Shown here: one piece after another, positions 1-7,844 of the stretch
Layout: every line of letters starts with the position of its first letter
How positions within the stretch are numbered: the first letter of the stretch is position 1
Source of the DNA: a virus
Strand: one strand, 5' to 3'
Length of the DNA: 20,606 bases
IMG/VR virus record: IMGVR_UViG_3300036851_000105
Coordinates: 1 to 20,606 of that record
The notes under the pieces: generated by a model
Told to the model about the DNA's origin: nothing
Seen by the model: only the letters and a program-made list of their open reading frames with translations
Database searches by the model: none
Program-made: the position numbers and the translations under genes

Positions 1-1498
1 GGGACTGCACAGCCGCGTTCTTCATCGACCAGCCGTATCCGCCGGCGATGGCAGTTGCCACCTGGATGGCCTGCTGGGACGACAACTCGCGCCCGTCAAG
101 AGCGTCTACGATGTCGTTCCAGGCACTGTCCTTGGTACCGGGGGTAGCTGATGCGTAGGGCTTGATCTTGCTACCGGCGCTGCCGCTAGGCAATGTCGCG
201 CGATAGTTGCGGCCAGCCTCTTTCGCCGCTTCGAGTTGAGCGCGAAACTGTCGGTCAATCGCTTTGTCCTTCGAGGCAACCTGGGTCTTGTACTCGTCCG
301 CCGCCGTGCCCGCGAGGTCAGCGATGCCCTCCATGCCGGCGGTTGACGCCGCCAGACCGAACTGGCGGACACCCATCTTGTTAGCGAACCGCTGCTGCTT
401 CAGGGCCGCGTTGGCTTGTCGGATCGCCAGCTCGTTCTGCGTACGTCGGTCGAGGATCTCGTTGTTGGCCTGCCAGACGTTGTACCGCAGCTCGGCTTCC
501 TTGGTGCCCCGCTCGCTCTGCAACTCGGAGAGTCGCTTGGAGAGATCGCGAAGTCGGTCGCCGCCCATCGCCTGCTCGCGAGCCAGCTGACCCGCCATCT
601 CGCCCTTCAGGAGAGGGGCCATGTCGGTGTTGAACTGATCCTGAATCGTGCCGAGCGCGTTGATGTTGCCGATGTTCTCCTGGCCGGCTGCGCCGACGAC
701 GTAGGAGCCCTCATTGGCCTCCCCGCCGAGCGCACTGATGATGCCGCGGGTGGTGTCCTCAGCGGATGACACGGCCGCCCGACCGAACTCTCGGTCACGC
801 TCCGCTGCCACGCCCTGCGACCCGATCACCTGGCCGTACCAGTGTTCGAGCTGGCCAAGGTTGTGCTTGTTCTGCGCCTCCGTGCGGGCGCGTTCGCGCT
901 CCATGACCTCACCCTGCCGGCTGTACTGATCGCCGACGAGGCTCTGCACGAGAGCGTCGATACCCTCCGGCCCCATCGGCTTCGCCCCGCGCTGCGCCAT
1001 CGAGAGCGGGATGAGGTTGCCGACGTTCGGCCCGAGACCGCGAAGTAGCGCGGGGTCGATCCCCATCTGCGCTGCGAGGACGTCGTAGTTGATCCCCGAT
1101 CCGACATCCCCACCGGCCATGCCGGCGACATCCGCGAGGCTAGGCCCCGGCATCGTAGGCGGAGACTGCGGTGGCTTCTTGTTGCCCGACTTCTTGACAG
1201 ACCTGCTAGGCGTACCGCTGCCCGTCGGAGTCTTGTTGCCCTGGCCCACCGGCTTGATCGGCTTGATCGGCGCCGGCATCTTCTTGAAGTCCATGATGGG
1301 CTTGTCGTCCTTCAGCAACCAGCCGCCCCCATCCGGGCCGGCGGTGTAGGTGCGATAGCCGGCATCCTTCAGCAACTTCGGACTGCCCTTCTTCAGGTTG
1401 CCAATTCGCGCCTTGACGTACTCGGGGTTCGCCTGGAGGAAGCTGACGGCCTGCTGTCGGGTGGCGAACGTTTTGTTGCCTAGCTTGAGCTTGGCCAT
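1..1498 (-). CDS. Large virion-associated protein, open at window edge (putative internal/ejection protein)
   Basis: This reading frame starts at ATG 1498 and stays open for 499 codons to the window edge, so its C-terminus is missing. The start follows a strong AGGAGG that overlaps the TAG of the upstream gene, with six bases between AGGAGG and ATG. Residues 1-80 are Lys-rich and start MAKLKLGNKTF. Residues about 80-125 are a Lys/Pro/Ser/Gly linker. Residues about 200-400 are helical and rich in Ala, Gln, Glu and Arg, with a coiled-coil-like stretch around LSKRLSELQSERG. There is no signal peptide or clear membrane segment. I do not recognise the family. Its place after the nozzle and fibre genes, and its long helical composition, resemble internal virion or ejection proteins of short-tailed phages, but that is inference. 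A structural tail protein is the main alternative. Confidence 0.75.
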   Translation of the reverse strand, partial: MAKLKLGNKTFATRQQAVSFLQANPEYVKARIGNLKKGSPKLLKDAGYRTYTAGPDGGGWLLKDDKPIMDFKKMPAPIKPIKPVGQGNKTPTGSGTPSRSVKKSGNKKPPQSPPTMPGPSLADVAGMAGGDVGSGINYDVLAAQMGIDPALLRGLGPNVGNLIPLSMAQRGAKPMGPEGIDALVQSLVGDQYSRQGEVMERERARTEAQNKHNLGQLEHWYGQVIGSQGVAAERDREFGRAAVSSAEDTTRGIISALGGEANEGSYVVGAAGQENIGNINALGTIQDQFNTDMAPLLKGEMAGQLAREQAMGGDRLRDLSKRLSELQSERGTKEAELRYNVWQANNEILDRRTQNELAIRQANAALKQQRFANKMGVRQFGLAASTAGMEGIADLAGTAADEYKTQVASKDKAIDRQFRAQLEAAKEAGRNYRATLPSGSAGSKIKPYASATPGTKDSAWNDIVDALDGRELSSQQAIQVATAIAGGYGWSMKNAAVQS

Positions 1499-1501
1499 GT
1501 G

Positions 1502-2263
1502 CTACCTCCTCGCCCCGGCGGGCAACTTCTTGACTGCTGGCTTCTTCGCCACGGTCTTGGGCGCCTGCTTCTTGGCAGACACGACGGGCGCGCGACCACC
1601 GCTGCCGAATACGTTCCTCTTGACTACCGGCTTCTTGGCCACAGTGGACTTGCCACGGATGATCTTGGTGCCTATCGGGCCGCGGGAGATACCGCCACGC
1701 TGTGCGGTAAACACCTGGCCGGGATCGCTGCCGTAGTCCCCCCAGTAGTCGCCCCCGTATTCGCTTCCGTACTCGCCCCCGGCGTAGCCGTAGTCGCCGG
1801 AAGCGGCGGCCGACTGAGCGGCGGCGAGCTGTGCCTGATAGAGCGCCTCGTCGTACCCGAACTTCTCTTCCTCCTGCTGGCGCGTGAGAGCGCCCAGCTG
1901 GTCGGTGAGGTTCGCGCCGAAGTCTGCGTCCTCCTTACCGAAGTCGTACCGCAGAGCGCTGAGGTTCTGAGCCCCGAGCCCGCCCCGGCCGCTGAGCCCG
2001 CGGCCTATGTTCACGCCGTGCTGCTCGTCAGCGCGAAGGGCCTGTGAGCGGTTCAGCTGCTGGTACATCCCGTACTTGTTGTACGGGTCGGTGCGCATGT
2101 TCGTGGTGAGGCCGGTCTCGGCGTTGACGTCGCCCATGAACCCGGCCGTGCGCATGGTGCTCTGGCGCTGGCGGTTGATGTCGGCGAGGCGGGTCTGATA
2201 CCGCTTCTTTGCCAACTCGACGGCCTGGCCGTAGACCGATGCGCCGGGGATATCCGTGGCCAT
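1502..2263 (-). CDS. Gly/Tyr-rich virion protein with histone H1-like basic tail
   Basis: A 253-residue protein, start ATG 2263, four bases after the upstream TAG. AAGAAGG inside the upstream stop region is the likely ribosome binding site. An in-frame extension to 2350 overlaps the upstream gene and is not needed. Residues 1-155 are polar and probably helical, with many Gln, Arg and Ala. Residues 156-180 are a Gly/Tyr/Asp low-complexity patch (repeats like EYGGDYWGDYG). Residues 205-253 are strongly basic, with AKKP at 209 and 239 and AKKQ at 230, like the Ala-Lys-Pro tails of histone H1. I do not recognise a family. The basic tail suggests contact with packaged DNA or membrane phospholipid, and the position next to another Lys-rich virion protein suggests a joint role. 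Both are inferences. Confidence 0.85.
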   Translation of the reverse strand: MATDIPGASVYGQAVELAKKRYQTRLADINRQRQSTMRTAGFMGDVNAETGLTTNMRTDPYNKYGMYQQLNRSQALRADEQHGVNIGRGLSGRGGLGAQNLSALRYDFGKEDADFGANLTDQLGALTRQQEEEKFGYDEALYQAQLAAAQSAAASGDYGYAGGEYGSEYGGDYWGDYGSDPGQVFTAQRGGISRGPIGTKIIRGKSTVAKKPVVKRNVFGSGGRAPVVSAKKQAPKTVAKKPAVKKLPAGARR

Positions 2264-2267
2264 TCCG

Positions 2268-2930
2268 CTATGCCTTCTTGATTCGGATGTAGCTTGGAAC
2301 GAACGCGCCAACGCCCCCGACACCAGAAAATACGTGTCCAGTTCCAGCATTTACGTGGGCACGAATCGAGTAGGTATGGGCCGCTGCCGAGGGGGTCAGT
2401 CGTCTGCCCGCAGAGAAACTCACGTCGATGGTGGCTGCGGCGGGGTCGGTTATCTGTCCAATCAACCCAATAGAGCTAGCACCGTCGTAGAGTGAGAAAA
2501 CAATGTTTCGGTTAGAAGCGGCATTGTCGGGACGAACAATCACCAGAAAGGTTTCAATCCACACAGCCGTTGTTCCATCGAAAGTCGTGCTATTCGCCGT
2601 CACAACTGTATTCGCCGTGGCCTCCGTGGTGGCGGTGATTGCGACATCCGTGGAAGTCAACTCAACATAGTCGATCTGCTGCCCTGGGGGGCCATCAGCG
2701 AGGGTTGTTTCCAACATGCTGTCGGTGATCTTCGAGTAGACCCATGCGCTGCCGTTCCACACGGGAACTTCGTTAGTCGATACGGTGTCCGTGGAGAACT
2801 GCGTCTTGTCGAGCAGCAGGTCGATAGCTTCCATCGTTGCGTTGAAGCCAAGGCCCGAGGGCGCGTCGTTCGTGGTGTCGTACTTAGGGATGCCCTTTGC
2901 GGTTGGCGTCCCGGTGGCATCGGTTGCCAC
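2268..2930 (-). CDS. Tail fibre-like / appendage protein
   Basis: A 220-residue protein that starts at GTG 2930, chosen because AGGAGG lies just upstream with normal spacing. The N-terminus (TGTPTAKGIPKYDTTNDAPS, residues 6-25) and the following helix ending in MEAIDLLL resemble the opening module of many phage tail-fibre and appendage proteins. Residues 55-75 (VPVWNGSAWVYSKITDSML) are a second such module that usually precedes a variable beta-rich head. The C-terminal 130 residues are Thr/Ala/Val-rich and probably a beta-sandwich. It follows another fibre-like gene, so the two may form one host-contact appendage. Assignment is by sequence pattern from memory, not by search. A minor structural role without receptor binding is possible. 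Confidence 0.85.
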   Translation of the reverse strand: MATDATGTPTAKGIPKYDTTNDAPSGLGFNATMEAIDLLLDKTQFSTDTVSTNEVPVWNGSAWVYSKITDSMLETTLADGPPGQQIDYVELTSTDVAITATTEATANTVVTANSTTFDGTTAVWIETFLVIVRPDNAASNRNIVFSLYDGASSIGLIGQITDPAAATIDVSFSAGRRLTPSAAAHTYSIRAHVNAGTGHVFSGVGGVGAFVPSYIRIKKA

Positions 2931-2954
2931 AGATGCCCTCCTTCCCTGGCGGGA

Positions 2955-3464
2955 TTACGTGGTGCGGAAGGTGATTCCGCTGAGGCTGACGTAGGTGTTG
3001 TTGCTCGGTGTGGCCGGAGTGACCGTGCCGTTTGTGAGGACGTCCACGCGGCCCACGGCTCCGTTGCTGATGGTGCCGAACGTCTCAGAGACTGCGGGGC
3101 GAAACCCCGGCGGAAGTGTGAACGCGGCGCTACCGACGGTGCCGCTCTTGATCAGACCGCGCAGGTGCACGATCCCGAAGGGATCGCGCCAGAACGCGGC
3201 GTCCGCCCAGTTCGAGCCGAAGTTGACCCAGGAGTTGGCGAAGGCCGGCTGACCCGTGCCGCCGATCTTGCGAAACGACGGCTCGCGAATCATCACAATG
3301 CTCTCGCCGAGCGTGATCTTCCTCGTGACCTGGATCTCCTCCGCCTTGAGCAGAGGGAGGAAGTCCGGTGGCTGGTTCTGGAACAGATCGCGGATGAACT
3401 TGACCAGGACGGTCTGCGTCCAGTCGCCGATCTTGTCCCCGAAGCCGTAGAGGCCGCTGCTCAC
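2955..3464 (-). CDS. Tail fibre / receptor-contact protein with beta-rich tip module
   Basis: A 169-residue protein with GTG start at 3464, one base after the TAG of the nozzle-like gene. No clear Shine-Dalgarno is visible, so it is probably translated by coupling. Residues 1-65 contain a helix and a KITLGESIVMIREPSFRKIG strand segment. Residues about 75-169 carry the pattern WVNFGSNWADAAFWRDPFG, then IVHLRGLIKSGT, then FTLPPGFRPA, and end in YVSLSGITFRTT. That order (aromatic, DPFG, HLRGLIK, LPPGFRP) is typical of beta-sandwich tips in phage tail-fibre and receptor-contact proteins. Its position directly after the tail nozzle gene fits a fibre anchored to the short tail. The receptor cannot be inferred. 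Confidence 0.85.
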   Translation of the reverse strand: MSSGLYGFGDKIGDWTQTVLVKFIRDLFQNQPPDFLPLLKAEEIQVTRKITLGESIVMIREPSFRKIGGTGQPAFANSWVNFGSNWADAAFWRDPFGIVHLRGLIKSGTVGSAAFTLPPGFRPAVSETFGTISNGAVGRVDVLTNGTVTPATPSNNTYVSLSGITFRTT

Positions 3465-3465
3465 G

Positions 3466-5988
3466 CTATGTCACCCGCTGCGGGCGCATCAGCTTGTAGG
3501 CAATGTGGAACGGGCCTACCTTGACTCGGGTCATCGTGTTGACCTCCTGCCAGAGTCGGAAGGACATGTGGTGATCCTTCTTCAGGAAGCGAACGCGCTT
3601 CGGCCGGAACACACCCTCGATGAGGTTGTCCCACGCGGGATACTGATCGCCTACGCTGCTCCAGTTCGGCAGAAGCACGCGCAGCTGATCCCAGGTGATC
3701 ACGGTCGCGGGGAAGTCTCCGCTGAGCGTCTGACCGACCTCGTTGAGACCGAGCACCGTGTCCACCTTGATGGCCCCGCCCTGGGCGAGGTAGTGGATCG
3801 CGAGCTGCTTGAAGCGCTTGAGTTGCACGTCGTTGCCGGCGTTGTACTTCTTCGAGTTGAAGTAGAAGTCCGGCCCGCGCTCGGCCCCGTCGCAGCCGAT
3901 CTCATCGCGGCCCTCCGCGTCGAACAGCTGGTTGCCGTCACAGACGACACCCTTCGACACTGTGGCCGTGCCGAGCGGCGATCCTGCTGTCCAGCCGGCG
4001 ATGGCCGTGTCCGTGTAAGAGTTGGTCGTGACCGACTTGAACTCGTCCTGATCGCCCGACGTCGTATCGCTGCGCCATACCTTGTAGCTGTGCGCGCCCG
4101 GTACGGCCGTCCATGTCAGTGCGACCGAGCTGGTCGAACCCGTGGCCACGTAGCTAACCTCCGAGGATTCGAGGGTCTCGCCGACGGAGTCCACCGCCGA
4201 GACGGTGTAGTAGTACGTGTCCGCCGGCAATGTGCCGCCGGTGCCGCTCCCAACCGCCGCAAGCCCAGTGGGCGTGTTGCGGTTGTTGTTGACGAGGAAC
4301 GCCACACCCCGGCCCGCCGAGGCGGGAAGGTTGACCGCGCCGCGTAGGCGTATGTTCGTGCCGAGCGTGATCGTTGGCTGGAGGGTCTGCATGTTGACGG
4401 CGACGACCCAGTGCGTCGGGGTCGAGATCGTGTTGCCTTTGACAACCGAGATCGTCGGGTCGAGATCCTCAACAAAGAGGACATAGTGGTTTCGTACGAG
4501 CATCGACCACATCCGATATCGGAGCGGATCCACGGAGCGGACGCTGTTCTTCCAGACATCGCCCAGTTTGGCATCGGTGATGTTGCGCACCTGGACGCCG
4601 TCGTAGTAGTAGATGCCGTTGCGGCCGGCCCAGATCGCGCCCCCGCCGAAGGATTGCACGCTCATGGTCGAGAGCGTCCCATCGTCCTCCAGCTTCTTCG
4701 CGCTGAAGCTCGACGGGCTCGTGCCGTACACAGCGAAGGTCTCACTCTCTTTGATCACGAGCATCGCGTTGTAGGTAGGCACGAGCGCGCGCGCGGGCTC
4801 CGGGATGTCTGAGGTTGAGCTGATCGGAATCCAGTCTCCGTCCAGGGAGAGATCCACAGCTTCGGGATCGCTCGGATCCGCGTACCACAGCTGGTACGTC
4901 TTGTTGAAGGAGGCGCTGTTGTTGAGGTACCACTGGCGTTCGGCATAGATGCCCGTGAGCCAGCCAGTCTTGTTGGTCGAGAGACCGATGTCCACGCTCT
5001 TGTCATCCGCCGTCCAGTCGCCGCGGATGGCGATGAATCCCTCGTCCGCAGTCGCGATGGCCGCGTTGGCGGCGAGCGTCAGCGAGATGTCGGACTGAAC
5101 GCTGGTGACCTTACCGATCCAGGTGAAGTCTGAGGCGCGGTAGATGTTCCAGACGCCGGTGGCGAGGCTCTGGGCCTGGAACTTCGTGCCGCCGCCTGAC
5201 ACCACCGCAGAGTCCGTAGCGGTCGTGATCTTCCCCTTCGCCACGCGCGGCATGAACCCGCGCAGCGACGTGAGGTTGTACGCACGACCGGCCGAGCCGG
5301 AATATGGCGAGACGGACATCAGCGTGATCGACGTGTTGGAGTTGACCGTGAGCACGACCCCTATGAGGGTGCTCGTGAAGGTGCCGGCGCTCGCGTCATC
5401 CGTGTTGGCAAACAGGAACATGCCCGGCGAGACGTTCGTCGTCCAGGTTGTACCTGAACCCGTCACGGCCGCCGAGCCGCGGGTGAACGCGATGGTGCCG
5501 GTGGCGTAGTCGGCCTTCGTTCCGCCGCGCCAGAAGCCCAGGGCCTGCACCGCGTCGTCGGCGCCGTAGTCGCTGGCCGTGCCGATCCAGGTGCCCCCGC
5601 CGGCAGCCGGCATGGCCGAAACCAGCCGGAACGCTGTGGAGATGCCGGAGGCGGGATCAGTGGGCAGTGCGTGCGGCCACGCGATGTCCGTGATCGTGGT
5701 CTTGTCCGCCGACCAGACAGAGAGGTAGCCGTTCGACACGGTACCAGTCATCGCCGCATAGCGGTCAGAGCCGGCCGGGTCGATGGTGATGGCGAGACCC
5801 GACGCCTGCCGCGGCAGCTTAGCGAACGACGCGAGAGACTGGATCGGCCCCCGTCGGCGAGCCTGGCCCGGCTTGTCGAGCACGATGTCCTGAAGGTACT
5901 GCGCCTCGGTATCGTCGATCTCCTGACCAGACTGAGCGGTGTTCATGCCACCGGGCGCAGGCGGAAAGGTCTGCGTAAGAGCTGGCAT
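3466..5988 (-). CDS. Tail nozzle-like protein (tail tubular protein B type) with FN3-like insert
   Basis: An 840-residue protein. ATG 5988 follows GAGAGGAGG with short spacing. The N-terminus (GGMNTAQSGQEIDDTEAQ, then LDKPGQARRRGPI) matches the opening of podoviral nozzle proteins, where a loop and an Arg-rich strand start the beta-propeller. Residues about 164-240 and 252-325 look like two diverged copies of a beta module (GSAAVTGSGTTW and SAVVSGGGTKF). Residues about 340-560 fit the propeller body. Residues about 572-665 are a fibronectin type III-like or Ig-like domain (YYYTVSAVDSVGETLESSEV, then SYKVWRS). The C-terminus, about 700-840, is again nozzle-like (KKYNAGNDVQLKRFKQLAI). It would form the distal end of the short tail and guide DNA ejection. 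It sits between the adaptor gene and two fibre genes, the usual podoviral order. Confidence 0.85.
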   Translation of the reverse strand: MPALTQTFPPAPGGMNTAQSGQEIDDTEAQYLQDIVLDKPGQARRRGPIQSLASFAKLPRQASGLAITIDPAGSDRYAAMTGTVSNGYLSVWSADKTTITDIAWPHALPTDPASGISTAFRLVSAMPAAGGGTWIGTASDYGADDAVQALGFWRGGTKADYATGTIAFTRGSAAVTGSGTTWTTNVSPGMFLFANTDDASAGTFTSTLIGVVLTVNSNTSITLMSVSPYSGSAGRAYNLTSLRGFMPRVAKGKITTATDSAVVSGGGTKFQAQSLATGVWNIYRASDFTWIGKVTSVQSDISLTLAANAAIATADEGFIAIRGDWTADDKSVDIGLSTNKTGWLTGIYAERQWYLNNSASFNKTYQLWYADPSDPEAVDLSLDGDWIPISSTSDIPEPARALVPTYNAMLVIKESETFAVYGTSPSSFSAKKLEDDGTLSTMSVQSFGGGAIWAGRNGIYYYDGVQVRNITDAKLGDVWKNSVRSVDPLRYRMWSMLVRNHYVLFVEDLDPTISVVKGNTISTPTHWVVAVNMQTLQPTITLGTNIRLRGAVNLPASAGRGVAFLVNNNRNTPTGLAAVGSGTGGTLPADTYYYTVSAVDSVGETLESSEVSYVATGSTSSVALTWTAVPGAHSYKVWRSDTTSGDQDEFKSVTTNSYTDTAIAGWTAGSPLGTATVSKGVVCDGNQLFDAEGRDEIGCDGAERGPDFYFNSKKYNAGNDVQLKRFKQLAIHYLAQGGAIKVDTVLGLNEVGQTLSGDFPATVITWDQLRVLLPNWSSVGDQYPAWDNLIEGVFRPKRVRFLKKDHHMSFRLWQEVNTMTRVKVGPFHIAYKLMRPQRVT

Positions 5989-6003
5989 GGGCCTCCTCTC
6001 GGT

Positions 6004-6642
6004 CTAGTAGTCCCAGGAGTCCGGGTCTGTGACGCGGATGTGCTCCGGGCGGTCGTACTGCTTGCGGAAGAGGTCTTCAACCATCTTCTCGATACGCTTC
6101 TCGAAGTGACCCTCGAATCGCGCGGCCAACTCCGGGTCGTCTTCCATGTCGTACAGACGCACGAGCGCCCCGAGCACGATGACCCGGTGGTGTCGCACGG
6201 GAACCGAGATGGCGGTTGCCGGGCTGCTCGACGTGATCGCGTCTGACCACTTGATGTACCGCATGCGAACGGTTATCCCGTTCGAGGGCACAGGCCACAG
6301 CTTCAGCTGCTCGGCCTCGGAGTAGTAGACCTCCGGGGATCCGACCAGCGTGATCTGCGTGCCGACGATCTCTTCGAGATCGAAGGCGGCATCTACGGGC
6401 TCCAGAAGCACGCCCGAGGACGTGTTCTTCATCCTGAGCGCCGAGCGAAAGTTCGACGGGAAGTTGGTCGCGAGCCCGCTCGTCCCGTCGAAGCTGAGGT
6501 TGATGGAGGTCTCCAGGAAGGGCCACGGCCGCAGGCCCTCGATCTCCCAGATCGTGTCCTGCAACACCCGCACTTTCGTAAGCGTGCCGGTGTCGGTGAA
6601 TCCGTGGTCGCCCAGGTCGGTGATCATTTCGGCGACGTCCAT
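6004..6642 (-). CDS. Head-to-tail adaptor (tail tubular protein A-like)
   Basis: A 212-residue protein, start ATG 6642, six bases after the TAG of the upstream gene. The Shine-Dalgarno is weak, so coupling is likely. The protein has an N-terminal helical bundle (MITDLGDHGFTDTGTLTKVR), a central beta part with YYSEAEQLKLWPVPSNGITV at about 105-124, and a C-terminal helix bundle with PVRHHRVIVLGALVRLYDME and EGHFEKRIEKMVEDL. Helices flanking a beta domain with an LWPVPS motif are typical of the ring that joins portal to nozzle in short-tailed phages (T7 gp11 or P22 gp4 type). Its place immediately before the nozzle gene supports this. Exact subfamily is uncertain. Confidence 0.8.
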   Translation of the reverse strand: MDVAEMITDLGDHGFTDTGTLTKVRVLQDTIWEIEGLRPWPFLETSINLSFDGTSGLATNFPSNFRSALRMKNTSSGVLLEPVDAAFDLEEIVGTQITLVGSPEVYYSEAEQLKLWPVPSNGITVRMRYIKWSDAITSSSPATAISVPVRHHRVIVLGALVRLYDMEDDPELAARFEGHFEKRIEKMVEDLFRKQYDRPEHIRVTDPDSWDY

Positions 6643-6648
6643 GCCGGC

Positions 6649-7290
6649 CTACTGAAGAATCCCGCGCTGGCCGCCGCGTATGATCTGATTGATGGGGTCG
6701 TACCAGGTACCACCGCCGAGCGGGATGAGCCCGCCGAGGGAGAGTGCTCCCGAGGGAGAGGCTTGTGTTGTGCCGGAGGAGGCGAGGGCGCCACCGCCAT
6801 AGGCCGTCTGCTGCGGAGGCGGACTGTAGCCGGTGGGGTTGAGCGCAGGCGGAACGCCTGGATCGAAGCCGGGCTGCAACGGAATCGGAGGTTCTCCGCC
6901 GCCCTGGCCGGCCCACGAGCCATGCTCATCGAGAGAGAAGGGCAACGGCGGTGCCGAGATGCGCGGGCCGAGCCCGTAGGGGATCATGTTCTTGGCCTGG
7001 GCCGGCATGCCGGGGCGCCGATCCTGTAGGAGCTGTGCGAGTCCACCGAGACGGCTGGGCATACCTCGGCCCACGCCCATGCCTATGCCGGCGCCACGGA
7101 GGGGACGACGAGCCCGTGGTCGCCCGCGCGAAACACCCTGCGATGCGAAGCGGGACATGCCCGGTGGCGCGAAGCGTCCTAGGCTGCGCCTGCGCTGCAT
7201 TTCCTCGGCGAGCCGCTGCATGATCTGCTGGCGACTGGCGTCTTGCCGGCGATCCCCCAGTCGGCGGTCGTCGGGCTGAATGAATGCCAC
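6649..7290 (-). CDS. Arg/Gly/Pro-rich disordered protein of the head-tail region
   Basis: A 213-residue protein with GTG start at 7290. AAAGGA sits nine bases upstream, directly after the upstream TAG. Residues 1-37 are a charged helix (RQQIMQRLAEEMQRRR). Residues about 38-95 are Arg/Gly-rich (SRGRPRARRPLRGAGIG). Residues about 105-175 are Pro/Gly-rich and look disordered. The last 25 residues are Gly-rich and end in YDPINQIIRGGQRGILQ. There are no membrane segments or catalytic motifs. I do not recognise it. Its location between the capsid-proximal genes and the adaptor suggests a minor virion component or assembly factor. The basic low-complexity region could bind DNA or the inner capsid surface, which is inference only. 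Confidence 0.8.
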   Translation of the reverse strand: MAFIQPDDRRLGDRRQDASRQQIMQRLAEEMQRRRSLGRFAPPGMSRFASQGVSRGRPRARRPLRGAGIGMGVGRGMPSRLGGLAQLLQDRRPGMPAQAKNMIPYGLGPRISAPPLPFSLDEHGSWAGQGGGEPPIPLQPGFDPGVPPALNPTGYSPPPQQTAYGGGALASSGTTQASPSGALSLGGLIPLGGGTWYDPINQIIRGGQRGILQ

Positions 7291-7305
7291 TGTCCTGTGT
7301 CCTTT

Positions 7306-7710
7306 CTACGACGGAACGAAGATGCGGTTGTACGACGTCTTTCCCATTCGGCGAAAGGCGTGTTCGAGAACCTCGGCAACCTCGCCGGCGCGGTCAGACA
7401 GCTCCGCACGGCCTTCGGCCTTACGCTTCTCGTTGCGGCGGATGACGTCTTTCACGACCTCACCCCCGCGGCGGACAGTGTCTCCCGTGTATAGGAGACG
7501 TTGGATCTCTTCATACCCCGGCAGCTCTTTGCCGAGCCCGAGCACGGGGAACGGAGCGCCGTCTGGCCCGTCTTTCCACAGCACGACCCAGGTCTTGTTG
7601 CGCTCGTCGAAGCCCAGCTCCAACCGGGAGTCGTATGCCTCAACGGCTGTCTGAGCGGTGCGGATGTGCGCCGGCACATGGCCGACATTGGGGAGCCAGA
7701 TGTCGCTCAC
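7306..7710 (-). CDS. Small protein after capsid terminator, function unknown
   Basis: A 134-residue protein. GTG 7710 is chosen because AAGGAGG precedes it by four bases. The first half is compact and mixed (SRLELGFDERNKTWVVLWKD, then FPVLGLGKELPGYEEIQRLL). The second half is a long charged helix (VVKDVIRRNEKRKAEGRAEL). No known family is evident to me. It is the first gene after the intrinsic terminator that follows the capsid gene, and a perfect dyad lies directly against its ribosome binding site, so its expression may be set separately from the capsid. It may be a head-completion or assembly factor, judged only from its position between capsid and adaptor. Confidence 0.8.
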   Translation of the reverse strand: MSDIWLPNVGHVPAHIRTAQTAVEAYDSRLELGFDERNKTWVVLWKDGPDGAPFPVLGLGKELPGYEEIQRLLYTGDTVRRGGEVVKDVIRRNEKRKAEGRAELSDRAGEVAEVLEHAFRRMGKTSYNRIFVPS

Positions 7711-7720
7711 GAAACCTCCT

Positions 7721-7739
7721 TTTCAGTGCCGCACTGAAA
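7721..7739. promoter_or_regulatory. Perfect 9-bp dyad next to a ribosome binding site
   Basis: TTTCAGTGC and GCACTGAAA are perfect inverted repeats separated by one base. On the minus-strand RNA this can fold as a 7-bp stem with a five-base loop, and the AGGAGG of the gene starting at 7710 begins immediately after the stem. It could be an operator, a translation-control hairpin or an RNase processing site. The sequence alone does not choose between them. Confidence 0.6.
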
Positions 7740-7749
7740 CAGCGAAAGG

Positions 7750-7802
7750 AATGAAAAGAAGCCCGGCCAGGCCCCAGCACAAAGGCCAAGGCCCAGCCGG
7801 GC
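7750..7802 (-). terminator. Intrinsic terminator after the major capsid gene
   Basis: On the minus strand, 42 bases after the capsid stop, a 13-bp stem forms: GCCCGGCTGGGCC pairs with GGCCTGGCCGGGC, with two G-T wobbles and a 16-base loop. It is followed directly by TTCTTTTCATT. A GC-rich stem plus a T-rich tail is a classical Rho-independent terminator. It would limit expression of downstream tail genes relative to capsid, or act as a partial terminator. Confidence 0.8.
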
Positions 7803-7844
7803 GGATCTCCATCAATCCCGGAGGAGAATGGAGAGGAGTACGGT

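Noticed and set aside
3505-4347. Long plus-strand open frames such as this 280-codon one
   Set aside because: They lie opposite well-supported minus-strand genes, lack ribosome binding sites and arise from GC-rich third positions. No plus-strand gene is supported.
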